From Paramecium octaurelia (taxonomy: Eukaryota; Ciliophora; Oligohymenophorea; Peniculida; Parameciidae): DNA of 64,000 nucleotides. The notes under the pieces are model-generated. The model made no database searches. It was not told the origin of the DNA and saw only the letters and a program-made list of their open reading frames with translations. The stretch's first letter is position 1, and every line of letters starts with the position of its first letter. The stretch is from NCBI GenBank assembly GCA_905182995.1, contig CAJJDP010000071.1:412988-476987 (forward strand). The letters are read 5' to 3'. Positions 24,598 to 36,643 of the stretch are shown piece after piece. A program made the position numbers and the translations under genes.

Positions 24598-24946
24598 TCA
24601 ACATTCATCAATATTATTGAAATCTTGATCAGCTATAATTTTAGCGAGAGGCTCTATGAATTAGGCTGCCAATTTTTCTAGAGATGGGTGTCTAAATACA
24701 TCCAGTAATAACTTTGTAATTACTTAATTCTCAGTCTCAAGAGATTATACCTAAAATTATGTAATTTGAAATTTATACTTTCTTTTAAATTTTGTCATAC
24801 TCATCTTATAAAGGACCTATCTTTTCTAATGCTTCTCTCTTCTTTTTTTAAGACTCCTTTGCTGAATTTCTATTTCTTCTGATGCTAGCTAATCTAAAGA
24901 ACTAGATACCATTGGCATTTCTTGCAATTGCATTCTTCTTCACCAT
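24598..24946 (-). CDS. Short bZIP transcription factor, 106 aa
   Basis: ATG 24946 (MVKKNAIARNANGIQFFRLA) to TGA 24598 with one 28-nt intron gives 106 residues. The basic region RRNRNSAKESQKKK matches the bZIP consensus N-x-x-S-A-x-x-S-R with the last Arg replaced by Gln. It is followed by leucine-zipper-like heptads (LEKIGPLQDEYDKIQKKVQS then LETENQVITKLLLDVF). It is little more than a DNA-binding and dimerisation module, so it may act as a dimer partner or repressor. The upstream same-strand frame runs close to or past this start in another frame, so the true 5' end is somewhat uncertain. Confidence 0.68.
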
Positions 24947-25195
24947 TATAAACACATTTATTTTTTAATTTTTCAATCATCTTTAAATAGTAATTTGAAC
25001 TGTTTTTAACTGGTTACTATTCCTAAATTCCATTCTATACTAGATGATCTAAGTATTGACTCTCCAATAAAAATAACATAGGTAGAATGAATAATATTTG
25101 GCAATTCATCTATTTATGAATTTTTATTATGTTATTGCTAAATTACAATAAATCAAGATCATTAGATTCTTCGAAGAATACCTACGTAGCTTTCT

Positions 25196-26139
25196 TCAAA
25201 AAATCTTACGTCGTAGCTTTAAAACTGCCCATTATTAGTAAAAACTACAGTTAGCAATCAAAATTACTTCTTAAAATATCTGATCATTATGTAATTTTGA
25301 GGTCTATTTTACACTTAGAGCAACTAGATCCATAATCAAATTGCTTTTAGTGAAGAAATTATTCATTGAAGCGGTGTATTAATTGAACTGCAATAGAAAC
25401 ATATCTTTAGTCATTTTCTGCTATTGTTGACTGAGCATTTTGAATATAAATGCTGTCCATACATCATCTTAAGTTTTCTTGAGCATCTAATTAATCTGCG
25501 TAAATCCAACTTATTGACTAAATGTTTAACCTTGTGTAATTTAGTAACAATATAGAGTATTGAAGAAAATGTCACAAAAGTCATCACGGAACAGCAAAAA
25601 ATTGGTAAGATATTTTGTGCCTTAAATTAGTATTTTAGTGATTACATTAGTCATAGTACACTAATTATGAACGAAACAATAGTCCTATTGTCTAGAATAA
25701 AGAGCAGCTCATTGTAATTTTAAGTGGATTGGATTTGTATTGTGATATCATCTCTTACACAATATCCTTTTCTCCAGGACAATTTTCTAATCCATAAATG
25801 ATGAGATTGCCCATAACTTGTAAAAAGTAGGGTAATTGCTATTCCAATACATTATTTAAATTGATTATTTGTTTCTAAAGGATAATTTTCTAAAAGTATG
25901 ATGTGACTTAATTTTAAACTTCAATTAAGGTTGGAGACTTGCTAAACGATTATTTGAATATTGTACGATGCTTGTTGAATTGGTTATTATTACTATTAAC
26001 ATTGCTAGATGATGGAGAGAAGTTATTGTTTCTGCAAATACTAAACAAATAATTTGAAATGTTGTACTTAAATATTTTGTTTTTAATTGTTCTCTTCCTA
26101 TTTCACTTATTATTGTTTTTCATGTTACTATTGTTTCAT
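25196..26139 (-). CDS. Helical hypothetical protein, about 300 aa, ends uncertain
   Basis: A coding frame of roughly 270 residues is supported from about 26010 down to 25196. It starts in an Asn/Ser-rich segment (NNNFSPSSSNVNSNNN), then has a helical body with MGNLIIYGLENCPGEKDIVQ, then a 25-nt intron at about 25617-25641, and continues with LLFRDDFCDIFFNTLYCYQ and DDVWTAFIFKMLSQQQQK. It looks like an alpha-helical repeat protein, but no family could be named. The N-terminal exon (ATG 26137-26139, Gln-rich) joins only with an uncertain splice. A 20-nt intron near 25195 could extend the C-terminus in another frame toward 24960. Confidence 0.5.
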
Positions 26140-26790
26140 AATACTCTGAATAAAGGCTTGTTAAATGTGATTCATTATTAATTTTAATAATGAAAGAATT
26201 AACAAGTCTAACTCTTAAGTTAGAACTGATACGTATTATCAACATTCAAAAAAGAACATATTTGATTTAAATTATTAGTATTTCAGATATTAGTTTACGC
26301 ACCATAATTATTATATATAATTAAAAATCTCAAATTAACTTCGATTGACAATTGTAAAGGAAAATGCTTATCTGTTAATTTATTTATAAGTGAAGCAACA
26401 TACTTATAAATAAATTTTAAGTTGTGCATTTGAATTAATTTGTCCAATTGAATTCAAAAAAAACTATTTCTTTAATAATGCATTTAAATATGCCAAGATT
26501 AAATAAAATATAAAATTAGAATAAAGATAAAGATTTAAAGGCTTTTCCAATAAAGGTAGCCAATAAAATAGTTCTTCAGTTCAATAATTATAATTCTAAA
26601 TAAGTTGATGTTTTGCTTAATGCTTTTTTATATCTATCTGAAATGGTTATTTATTTATTATAAAAATTAAATTTATATGTTTATTTAGAACATATAAAAG
26701 TTAAATTACAGAAATTTGTATCTCTTGCAATTACTAAGGTTATACAATTTAATATTGATAATTTTAACCATTTTTAAAAAAAGAGCAGAA
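26140..26790. other. AT-rich region with one uncertain ORF
   Basis: This is mostly A+T-rich intergenic DNA. On the plus strand a 143-codon ciliate-code frame (ATG 26478 to TGA 26909, starting MHLNMPRLNKIQ) is open but highly Lys/Asn/Phe-biased and overlaps the start of the Cache gene in another frame. I regard it as probably fortuitous. No RNA gene is recognised. Confidence 0.3.
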
Positions 26791-28691
26791 ATGGACTTAA
26801 AGCTAGGAATAAAATTAATTCCAATCTTCCTTTTGCTGTATATTATTATATGATGATGAATTTTAAATCAAATTAATCATTTTTGATAATAGATAATTAC
26901 TTTGAATGAGACAATCTCAATCAATGTTCTCCAAATGCATTTAGAACATGAGACTCAGGAATTAATTGATTTTAATAGTTTCTATCTAAGCATTCATAAT
27001 TATGTCCTATGTTTTGGCATAGAATATGATTCATCTTTCTCTACTTAATGTATATTTTTCAGACACTTCCAACCATTTGTATAAGGAAAGTTCAAATAGG
27101 ATTCAATAAAATATAATAAAATTATATAGAAGCTACTTTGATAAAGTCTTCTATCTAAGTAATATAATAAATAATTAGATGGAAATACCTTAATCTCATT
27201 TCACAGATTGTATCACCACACCAAAAAGTAAGTGGTGTTGTAAAATAACTTCACAATAAATGAGTAATTTTAAATGCCGTATGGTGGTATAAACCCGATT
27301 CCGGATCCACTTCGAATAATTAAAGGATATGGTAACTTTGATATTTCTTATTGCTTTATGTGTTATTCAAACCTAAGTTCATACAGTCAACCGAAAACTA
27401 TAGATGAATTGGTGGGAATAAAAATGTAAGAATAGGTTCAAGCTTACGGTTAATTACTATACTAAGGGAAGGATATCAACCAATATTTCTTTTATTCCTA
27501 TATTAAAAAGGAAAAAATAACCTCGATCTATCCTTGCTTAAATAGGGAGTAAGGAATATATAGTTACAAACCAGAGTAAAGAGATTGGTATATTGAGTTG
27601 TAAAGGAATTATGATTAAACAGAAAATTACAAAAACTACAATTACACTTTTACAAATCCTTTTATATGTATGATAATTATATTACATAATTTAGTATTTA
27701 CGGAAAAAAAGATTGGCTTGTCTATGGCGATGCCTATTGTGGATGAATAAACTAAATTGATAGGCGGAGTGGGCTCAATATTCTTGGGAAATGAATTTGT
27801 TCAAGAAGTTGGGCAGAGTAAATTCGGGTTTTAAATTATATATCTAATTTCAAACGAAGGCATTATGATTATGCATCCTTACAAGGTGTCTAATGAATAC
27901 CTCCCATTGTACATATTCAATTAGACAATTACTGGATTCAATTAAACTGATTGGGAAGAGATGAAAAAACATAACGGATCTTCATCTTGCCCCAATTTTG
28001 ATGTATACAATTCCTCTATGTAATGTCGATATAATTCGGTGTATAATCAAGAGATGATCATTGGTATTCAAGAAATAGCTGAGTTCAAGATGATTTTAAT
28101 AACGTACAATGATTCTAAAAAGTTAGGTTGTTAAGTAGCCAAGAATACTTGGAGTTCTATTATCAATTTTAATAGAAATTGTCAGAAAGCTTGCAAGAAA
28201 CTTTATCTTTAAATATAACCACCTTATTAGCATTGCTGATATTGGTATGTCTCTGCATTTATGTTCTAATTTAAGTTCTCTTTTATCCAATTTATGTTGT
28301 GTAGGAATATGCAAAAAATATGATCTCATAAAAAAAGAAAAAGGAAAAAACCATTCCAATATTTATTCAAAGGTTGATGAGTAATTAAGTTCGCTAATTG
28401 CTCCAATCCTTTAAATTTATCGAAAACAAACTAGAATTGTTATCATTTCGGAAAACAGAGCAATGTGCATATTTTGAGAGTCTCTAATTTCCACAAAAGA
28501 GTATATCATTCAAACTTCACCTATAATAATATCAGAATTTTCTTAAGATTCACAAACTAAAAAAAATAAAACTAATGAAAATGCAAAACGACTAAAATTT
28601 CAATTAATCCAATGCCCAAATGTAGCATAAGCTCTATTTAAGGCAAATTCTATAGTTGGTTAAAAAGGCCAATTTAGATCAAACCTCATGA
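26791..28691 (+). CDS. Membrane-anchored Cache-domain sensor-like protein
   Basis: ATG 26791 opens a signal anchor (MDLKLGIKLIPIFLLLYIII). A long extracellular-type region follows with Cache-like features: LRIIKGYGNFDISYCFMCYS, KPEQRDWYIELQRNYD, TFTNPF, EKKIGLSMAMPIVDE and GIMIMHPYKV. A second membrane helix lies near 28225-28300 (TLLALLILVCLCIYVLIQVL), then a cytosolic tail. Such proteins sense small extracellular ligands; no kinase or cyclase domain follows here, so the output is unknown. Problems: in-frame TGAs just after the first helix can be removed only as a 45-nt segment lacking GT, and the exon joins at 26990-27250 and the end after 28380 are uncertain. It may be a decaying gene. Confidence 0.6.
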
Positions 28692-28796
28692 AATTTTACT
28701 ATTCTTTATGCACAACAATTTGATTATATTTTCAAGAATTAAAATAAAATATTAGAATTAATTAGCATTTATCTAATTATATTAAATTTAACTGCT

Positions 28797-29491
28797 ATGT
28801 ATAAAAAGAATTCGACAGAAAAATTAGTTAGAAAAAATGCTTCTCCAACTCATGAAAAAGAGAATAACTCCTATGCTCGTAAATATAGTAGAAAACTATT
28901 GAGTAGATAAAGCAATCATGATGAATATGAAAATGTCAAAGACAATGTATTATCAACTTATAACTCTAATACAAACTCAACAAATCAAAGTGAAAGTGTC
29001 ACTCAACTCTAATAAATTATTTAGCAATAGAAACGATAAATCCAAAATCTGAAAATGGGTTGTCCTCGTTGTTTAACCAAATAAAATACAGATCTGGAAT
29101 TGAGGAACAAAATTTTAGTTTAGAATAATCAAATACTATCCTTGTTGTCAAGGGAAACACAGCAATCAGATTATACAGAACTATACAAGATAAATCAGAT
29201 GTTGTAATAATAGAATGAGGAATTAAAATTAAATAATGAAATTTTGATTTAAAATCAATAGGAAATATTATAAGAAAATATGTTCTTGAAAAATTTGTTT
29301 GCTGAATCCAACAATATTACAAATGCAAAAGAAAATTCAAGCTGTAATTTATTGAATTAATGTTGATAGAATTATTCAGTCTCTCATAATCCTAAGGAAG
29401 ATTCTCATCCATTTTGTAGTTAAACTCGCAAGTTCAATCTCCATCACATGCTAAATAACATCATGAGAAACTGTTTAACTTATTAAAATGA
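28797..29491 (+). CDS. Coiled-coil hypothetical protein, 222 aa
   Basis: ATG 28797 (MYKKNSTEKLVRKNASPTHE) to TGA 29491 with one 26-nt intron near 29341 gives 222 residues. The N-terminal third is Ser/Asn-rich. A short GCPRCLTKQNTDLELRNKIL segment precedes a Gln/Asn/Leu-rich coiled coil. The tail is Ser/Gln-rich and ends HHEKLFNLLK. Without the intron an in-frame TGA would stop translation after LLNQC, so splicing decides the C-terminus. No enzymatic domain is recognised. It lies in the same orientation as the SAPS gene that begins 40 bp later. Confidence 0.65.
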
Positions 29492-29531
29492 GTTCTGATT
29501 TTATTATCCATATATAATATTTTAATTTATT

Positions 29532-31622
29532 ATGTTTTTTAAGTATTACTCTCTCATATTTTAGCTTTGCTCGTTTCTTTCCTCAGCAATAATAACTGGA
29601 TTCCTTGTTAGCTGACCCTGATTGTGAATTAGAAACTATCTTATCGGCTGATAATATTTTATAAGAAATCAAAGGAGTTGGAGCCAATAAATTTGCTGAT
29701 CAGTACACATTTAATAATGAATTATTTATAGCATAACCAAGCACCCAGAAATGTATTAGAGAATGATTCATTATGTAATTTCAGTCGACGATGAATTGAT
29801 CGATAAAAAGACATAAATCTAGTATGATATAGCATTATTATCAAAAGATACCCATTCTTATGCAGTGAAATTTTAGGCAGTTAAAATTAGAAGTTATTGG
29901 ATTTTCTATTTGAAAGACCAGAGGAAGGAATAGAAGCAGATGCAGAAATGATTAGAGTTAACTTGTACGATCAATTGATTAGCTTTCTTGAAGCAGATGT
30001 ATTCAATATGACATCGGCAGGTTATTTTTCTAAAGCATTCCTTGCGATTATTAAGAAACGAGGATTTGATGTATCATTTATTCAAATTTTTAGGTTTGGA
30101 CCCAAATTATTAATAATAAACAAATTTTATCGAATTTAATAAAACACATAGATTGTAAACATATTGCAGAAATCATCGAAAAATTAATAATTCTAGATAC
30201 AACCCAAGAATTCACAAACGAGACATTTCTTAATGAAAGAAAGATACTATTACAAAGAATTATAATATTGATGCAGAATAAATACTATTGTTCAGAGATC
30301 GTTGAAAACGTTTGCGAAGTTTTAATTGAAATCACCACTAAAAATATGAGTTGCTTATATTATAACAATCCTGACATTGTTCCATTTATTGATTAAATTA
30401 CAAGGCCAGAATTGTTATTTGAAATTGCAATGAAAACTTAAAAACCACAGCCAATATAAGTTATCATCAATTTAGTGGAAATGTCTTCAAAAGAGTCCAA
30501 AAAAGAAGAAGATGATGAAGTCATTCACAATAATGAGAAGGACTTCTCAATTTTTTAAAACATCGTGCCTGAACTACCTTAAAATTTATTAAGTAAAAGA
30601 TATTGTGCTGCTAACTTCAAAAATTCTAATTAAGAATAAGTGTAACCATTTGGACTACATAAGATTATGCTATTAAAGTTAATTTAAACGTTCGTTCAGT
30701 AATTAACTCATAATTATTATTAGAACTAATGATATCACTGTTATTGAAGCTCTGCTAAATGCTGGTTTGATTTAAGTGTTAGAAACTATTTGTATTTAAT
30801 ATCCATCTAACAATCAAATTCACATTATCACAGAAAAGATCATAAAATCCATTCTGGATTTAAATGATGAAAAATTAACAGAAAATGTTAACTCTATATA
30901 CTATTCTAGGTCTTTGAGTTTGGATCACTAATCGAATTTATTATTGGATACCATACAGAATAGAATGAAAAAAAGGGATATTTAGCTCTTTTGACCTCGC
31001 TATCCAACTATCTCCTTGAGAAATCTTACAACAAGACAATTCTATAATATTATCAAGACAGTATGATCTTAATTAATAGTAGATGAACAATGGATGGAAT
31101 TTGTTAAAAATAGACTGTCCAACATTAATCAAAAAGAGAAACCTTTTCTATGTAATGTGAATCCAAAGGCAAAATCAGAAGTGGCTGATGATCAGGAATC
31201 TGATATTATGCAGATTTTACAAGTAATTATTTAGATGAATCATGTAGAAAGTCAATGACTCTTAATATGGTTAGTAAAATTAAAGTGAATAATATTAAGA
31301 GAAGGAATCCTAAAAAATTGAATAAGAACTAGAGAATAATAATTAATAAGATGATGGAGGTCTAGAGGATGATGAGAATATCTTGATGGATATGAATGAT
31401 GACTAGGGTTGGAATGAAGACATACTTCAAACCAAAAAATAGAATCAAGATGATCAGGCTTAAGGAAACTTAAATCAAGAGTCTTCGTAATCAACCTCAG
31501 ATAATGATAAGGAACTCATTCACAAAGATGATAATGTTTCTTCTTTATTTAATCACAGTTTATTTTGGAAGATTGAATATGATAATAAAGAGGCAGAAGA
31601 TATCTTAAATAATTATGCGTGA
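29532..31622 (+). CDS. SAPS-domain regulatory subunit of PP6/Sit4-type phosphatase, 632 aa
   Basis: ATG 29532 to TGA 31622 with eight introns (22, 29, 26, 23, 25, 23, 19 and 25 nt) gives exactly 632 codons plus stop. The start FFNFARFFPQQQQLDSLLAD and the segments ELETILSADNILQEIKGVGA, NKFADHITKHPEMYQRMI, KLLDFLFERPEEGIEADAEM and AGYFSKAFLAIIKKRGFDVW are clear SAPS signatures. The middle is helical-repeat, and the C-terminal 100 residues are Asp/Glu/Gln-rich and disordered. SAPS proteins (yeast Sap185/190, animal PPP6R1-3) bind and target the Sit4/PP6 catalytic subunit, acting in cell-cycle, DNA-damage and trafficking control. It is the most intron-dense gene in the window. Confidence 0.88.
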
Positions 31623-32036
31623 TGATTTTGTTATTAATAATAATAGTATTGCAATTTAAAAACAATTCTATCTTCTTATTTATAATTATAATATTAGAAT
31701 CTAAAGCAACTTTCCTCATTTCAATACTAACGAGATTAGTACAGGTTTATTTGTATATCAAACGTTATTCTCTTATTTATTAGTTCCTTAATCTTGTTGT
31801 ATTTATTTTAATATAGAAATACATTATATCATAAATTTAGGACTTGATTAAATTATTCTAAAAATATGTGAAAAAAGAAGGGATTGATAATTCACATTAT
31901 TATAGAGAAAACAAGATTTAATTAATGAAATTGTTTTTTTATTTTAAAAATCCTCTAGAATAGTATAAATTTTATAAAAGTGTGTTTAAAAAATTAAATT
32001 TATCTCGTAATTTGAATAATATAAATAGAGTTTAGG
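31623..32036. other. AT-rich intergenic region
   Basis: About 410 bp follow the SAPS stop. One plus-strand frame starting ATG 31936 (MKLFFYFKNPLEQYKFYKSV) is open for about 50 codons and overlaps the next gene in another frame. It might be an alternative 5' exon, but no good splice was found. Nothing else was recognised. Confidence 0.3.
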
Positions 32037-32705
32037 ATGGCTAAGATTAAAAATGGAAAAAATTATTAAAAATCATTACTTCATCAACTGGAATAGTAAT
32101 AATAAAGCATTCAAAAAAATATCAAAAAATTTAAACAAGCACCATCTGAAGAAAAAATAATTGAAGGCAAAGTTTCTCCTTATATGCTCTTAGAAAGAAG
32201 AACTAAAAGAGAAGAATAGAAATACAATATTCAAAAGAAAATACGATTACCTTATAGTATAAAATTCATATAGACATTAAGATTAAGAATTTTACCCAGA
32301 AGTTCCTAATTTATCATTTCCCAATTAATTACTAGATTGTATAATCAAGGTGATTTGCTCATTTGGGAACAGTGCTAAGCATAATTAAATAACCAAAAAC
32401 TTAAGTTTATTTTATACAAATGAAGTTCAAGAAGAACTTGTTAATTTCATCTTAGCTGAATCAGAGGAATCTGGAACAATTTATGAATTAGAAGGAAAAT
32501 TTAAAGTGACAAGCGCTTTAATCTAAAAAGTAATTAAAAATAGTTATAATAGCAATACAATGATTAAATTGGATAAAAAATGAAACATGAAGATATTGAT
32601 GAGAACGATAATGATTAATACCATTCCCCTTCGAATGACCAAGTTTAAAGTAAATATTCATTATCAATTATAGAAGATAGAGAGATTGAAGCCGAAATCA
32701 GTTGA
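32037..32705 (+). CDS. Hypothetical protein, 206 aa
   Basis: ATG 32037 (MAKIKNGKNYQKSLLHQLEQ) to TGA 32705 with introns of 25 and 23 nt gives 206 residues, and the frame is consistent through both joins. Features: a basic Gln/Lys-rich N-terminus, VSPYMLLERRTKREEQKYNI, a middle with FYPEVPNLSFPNQLLDCIIK, helical VQEELVNFILAESEESGTIY, and an acidic tail ending EDREIEAEIS. No family was recognised. It converges with EXO1, whose stop lies 230 bp away. Confidence 0.55.
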
Positions 32706-32935
32706 TTTTGAACACAAAGACTGAGAATAATATATAATTAAGTTAAAATATAATCAATCTATTATTTATTTTTTTTTTGATTAGAATTCTCTATGAATAG
32801 AGTCGTCAATATCATTTGAGTTGCATAATCATTAACTATAATTGTGTGATTATTAAATTAACCGAACTAAAATACTATATCAAATTTATAAGATATTTTA
32901 AAAATAAATAAAGTAAAAAATATTAAATATACGAT

Positions 32936-34673
32936 TCAAAGCTGTATTTATTTAAACTGGAGTTCTTGGTTTAAAAAAAGACCAAAGTCTGTGTAATAGA
33001 ATCTTTTCGGGAAATTATCAGAAAATTCCTCGGAAATACTATATTGTTAAAATTCCTCTTCAACTTAAGAATTAACTTTCTATTCAAGTCTTTAGCATTC
33101 CTCTTCAAGGATATTTACTACTTAAGAAATTTCATCTTATTTCTAAATGAGAGAGGAAGGCGGTTTGAAAGGTTTAAAAGAGGATTGGAAATAGTCATTA
33201 ATTGTTTTTTATTCATGTTTAATAATGATTTTAGATTACTTCTTCTTTTGTTAATTGGCTAAAATGTTAGTGTTAAATAAGGATTTTTATTTTAGTGTCT
33301 CCTGTTAACTAGAAAATATATTACTTTATTCGTAGTTTTATAATTATTATTCAATTTAAGATGGTTCGTAAATTTCAGTCTATTTTGAATTAATCACTTA
33401 TGACTTGGGTATAATTTTTTAGTCTTCTACTCTTTCAACATTTTCTTCTGGATTTATTTTTGTAGATTATGATTTTTTAATAAATTTGAAAACTTAAATA
33501 TTTTTATCCTTACCAAATGTTGGTATTTCTAATTCGTTGTTATCATTTTGATACTTACTTTCCATATTTTAGTATTTTAAATTCTTTGATGATTATGAAT
33601 ATGGTTTTAAATCTTATGGACAGATTTTACCATCGGCTATGTCTTGAATCAAGGTGTCTGTGTAAACACTACCTAAAAAATCAAGGTTGCCTTCCAATAA
33701 AGATTTCATTTGAGAATATAAGAGATCGGTATCAAAGGTATTCACTGTGACCATTTTTCTTTGAATTGGGCAGAACACTCTCTAAAATAAAAAGGTTAGA
33801 TATGCTTTCTCGAACTATTCAACATAATCAAAAGGAACAGTGATCTTCTATTTCCTCTGTAGATTATCAATGGCTTATTTATAATTTTATGAAGTTGCTA
33901 CTATTTGATAAGCTCGTTTTATTCCTATTCCACTTAATGAGCTCAAATAATCACAACCTGATAGGATACAAAATGTGAGAAACTTTTAATGATGCCAATT
34001 CTAAAAATTATATTCAGTGCATGATGAAATAGAATTGTAATCAATCTCTTCACCATACCCAAATTTGTCCAATTTATAAAGTACTTTTTTGGCTCCATAA
34101 GCAATAAGATCAGAATCTTCGGTTATGATGACATCAACATATTCTGTTAAAGATAGATACGCTAATTGAGCATCAGCTTCATATGGAGCTACGATGCATT
34201 CAATATTCCTGATTCTCAATGCTTCCAATAATTTAGATGCCATTTGAGGAGTAACATCTATAGATTCAACCAATTTTTAATAAGCCTTGTCTTTTTCTCC
34301 TTGTTACTTAAATTCTAGATGCTTTTATAGGTTGTCATTCCTCTTTCTATAATTAAAGTTTATATTACTTTTCCCGCTCTTCCTCTGTAGTCTTTTTGCT
34401 TGGGAGTTTTGCTCCATCAAATACCATAATAACAGTAATATTATATTTTTTGAGCAACTCTACTTTTTTTAAGCAATAATTAATATGTTCATTTGTCTCT
34501 CTGCCATCTGATAATTCCTAAGCACACAAAAATATTCCTTTATGTAACCTAAACTATAAGTGCTCAAAGTACCAACAATATGTATCCACAGCAATTTTCT
34601 TGTTCTAATATTCAGATATATGTTTGGGCTTAGTTACAGACTTCAGAGCTTTTAATAAAGAATCGATTCCCAT
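32936..34673 (-). CDS. EXO1: Exonuclease 1 (XPG/FEN family) with C-terminal PIP box, 571 aa
   Basis: ATG 34673 (MGIDSLLKALKSVTKPKHIS) to TGA 32936 with one 22-nt intron near 34340-34361 gives 571 residues. The N domain carries the metal-ligand Asp in KIAVDTYCWYF and VFDGAKLPSKK. The I domain carries APYEADAQLAYL, TEDSDLIAYG and SGCDYLSSLSGIGIKRAY, with the conserved acidic residues and helix-hairpin-helix present. The Gln/Ser-rich C-terminal half has QKTINDYF near residue 480, which fits the PCNA-binding consensus Q-x-x-I-x-x-F/Y-F. EXO1 resects 5' ends in mismatch repair and recombination. The start 28 bp from the upstream BAH-PHD stop is well supported because XPG nucleases begin MGI. Confidence 0.92.
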
Positions 34674-34701
34674 ATTTTAAAATTATATTATTAACTATAT
34701 T

Positions 34702-35530
34702 TCATCTACAGCATCCACAAATGTATTCTTTTTATTCATATTCTCCTTTCTTCAACCCTACACATGTAATATGGTACCATTTTTAACATTTATCACACTA
34801 AAAATATAGATAAGAAAATACCTGAATATATATTTAATCTGGATTTTGGGGTTATTTACAAGTACAATGATTTTAGAGTTTGGATAATCCATCAAACTTC
34901 TTTTTTGTAGGTAGCCATTCTAGCCTAGTGAAAAATACTCCCTTGTCCACTTGAGTAGATGTTTCGTATTCCTCTAGAGTTACTATTCGACAAGGAGACA
35001 ATATTGTTGATGCCAATATATAGTCGGTGCAATTAGTGCTGAATACTTCATTATTGGATATCCAAGGTTTGGCTAAGGGTTTAAATTTTATTATTTCACT
35101 TTTTCGATAAAACCTTTCATGAATGTAAGACATACCAATTAACTTCACATAGGCAAATTAATTTTGTTGATTTATTTTCTTTGATTGTAACTATCCTTTG
35201 AAGTTTACCAACGTAATCTTCAGAAGGATTTTTGGCATTTTTTATTAAAGCGTATTATCCGAGTTTTAACATTTGGGAATTAACTTTCATTTCGTCATAT
35301 TCATGAAGTGTTATGGAGGTATCTTTTTCAGCCCAATTCACAATATCCTTGAATTGCTATTTTTTAAACATTTCCTTGATCTTTTATGATGTAGAGATTA
35401 AACTTTGTTACTTCGGCTTAGATATTTTTTTTTTTAATTTATTAGCAGAATCGTCGGAATCTCCTGGCTTATTAAAGAATTTATCCTAAAGTATTTATAT
35501 TTAATTTTATACTTCCTTAAATTCTGCCAT
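34702..35530 (-). CDS. BAH-PHD chromatin reader, 260 aa
   Basis: ATG 35530 (MAEFKEVQNQIQILQDKFFN) to TGA 34702 with introns of about 22 and 24 nt gives 260 residues. A basic N-terminus leads to a BAH domain at about 70-195: GQYALIKNAKNPSEDYV, then VKLIGMSYIHERFYRKSEII, NCTDYILASTILSPCRI and VFFTRLEWLPTKKKF. A PHD finger closes the protein: CTCKQPQNPDQIYIQCDKC, WYHITCVGL and the final CGCC, giving the C4HC3 zinc ligands. BAH-PHD proteins read methylated histone H3. The splice in the middle of the BAH is my best join; an alternative would change a few residues only. Confidence 0.82.
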
Positions 35531-36643
35531 TTTAATATCAAATTAATTATAAAAATTAATAAAGAAAACAATAAATATCACATTAAGAGATAATATTCTG
35601 TTATTAAAATCTATGTAATTTTAAAAAATTAATTCAAAATAAATTCTGTTCAATAATTAAGGCTTAGGAGAATTTTCTAAAATTCCTAAGTTTTGATACT
35701 AATCATATTGAATATAATAGTGGTCGTACATTTCATTCTTATTTCAATCTACTTCCATTCATCTAAATTACTAAACTACATATTTTACTATTTTATAATT
35801 TAATGTAAATAATATTTATAATTGCAAGTGTAATTTGTAATTATTATGGTAGATTATTTTATAATAGAATTCTATATGTTTATCAAAATACATTTAGAAT
35901 TCATTAAATTAAGAACCTAGACTATGCTCCATTTGCATTACTGAAAACATTGATGTCTAATTTTCATATCATAATTTTGTTTATTAAAATATAATTAAGA
36001 AGTGTACTTTATCTGAATAGTGACGCACTTATCTTGTGAATAAACGAAAAAATAGTCCTAACCATTTTAATCTTAAAGAAACTCTAATTTAGATTAACTG
36101 CGTGCAGATGATCTTGTGCTTAGAATCATAGTTCAGATTATAAAAATAGATTGAAATTAAGATAACATTTTATCAATAAATTCAGCACTATTCCTTTAGA
36201 GCTAAGTGGATATAAGATGCATGCCTACCCATTAGTAAGACCTAGTAATTATTGAAAATATTTTGATTTTCTTGGCATGGTAGACACTAATATTTAATTT
36301 TAATGTCAAACCATTTTATTTTCATAAACTATAAAATTAATTTAAACTTCTTTTAAATCTCGTATTAAGTAAGGGTGACTTCGATTTATTAATTATCGAA
36401 ATAATTATTTCTAATAATTTCAAAAATTTTATAATTTTAAGATCTGTTTAACAGAAAATCCGAATTAGCGAACATTAAATATTATATAAAAATTAAATTA
36501 ATTAATTTTAATGATTTACTTATCATATAGAATTTTAATAATGCACTTTTTTAAATTTTATTTTTCATATTTAATCACTAATTGTTATTTTAAAAATGCG
36601 TGTTTATAAATTTAGAGAGTTAGTTCATTAATTATTTTATTAT
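35531..36643. other. 1.1-kb AT-rich intergenic region
   Basis: This is the longest stretch without a supported gene between two genes. It contains a slightly more GC-rich patch near 36000-36240 (around AGATTAACTGCGTGCAGATG) with no open coding frame on either strand. It could hold an unrecognised non-coding RNA or simply shared promoters. I saw no tRNA cloverleaf. Confidence 0.35.

Noticed and set aside
29341-29370. In-frame TGA in the 28797-29491 gene, considered as selenocysteine or readthrough
   Set aside because: A standard 26-nt GTA...TAG intron removes it and yields a sensible C-terminus.
33044-33262. Plus-strand and alternate minus-strand ORFs at 32870-33205
   Set aside because: They are shadows of the C-terminal part of EXO1, whose true frame under the ciliate code covers this interval and includes the PIP box.
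35531-36643. Search for tRNA or other structured RNA in the longest intergenic region
   Set aside because: No cloverleaf, box elements or strong hairpin series could be seen by eye.
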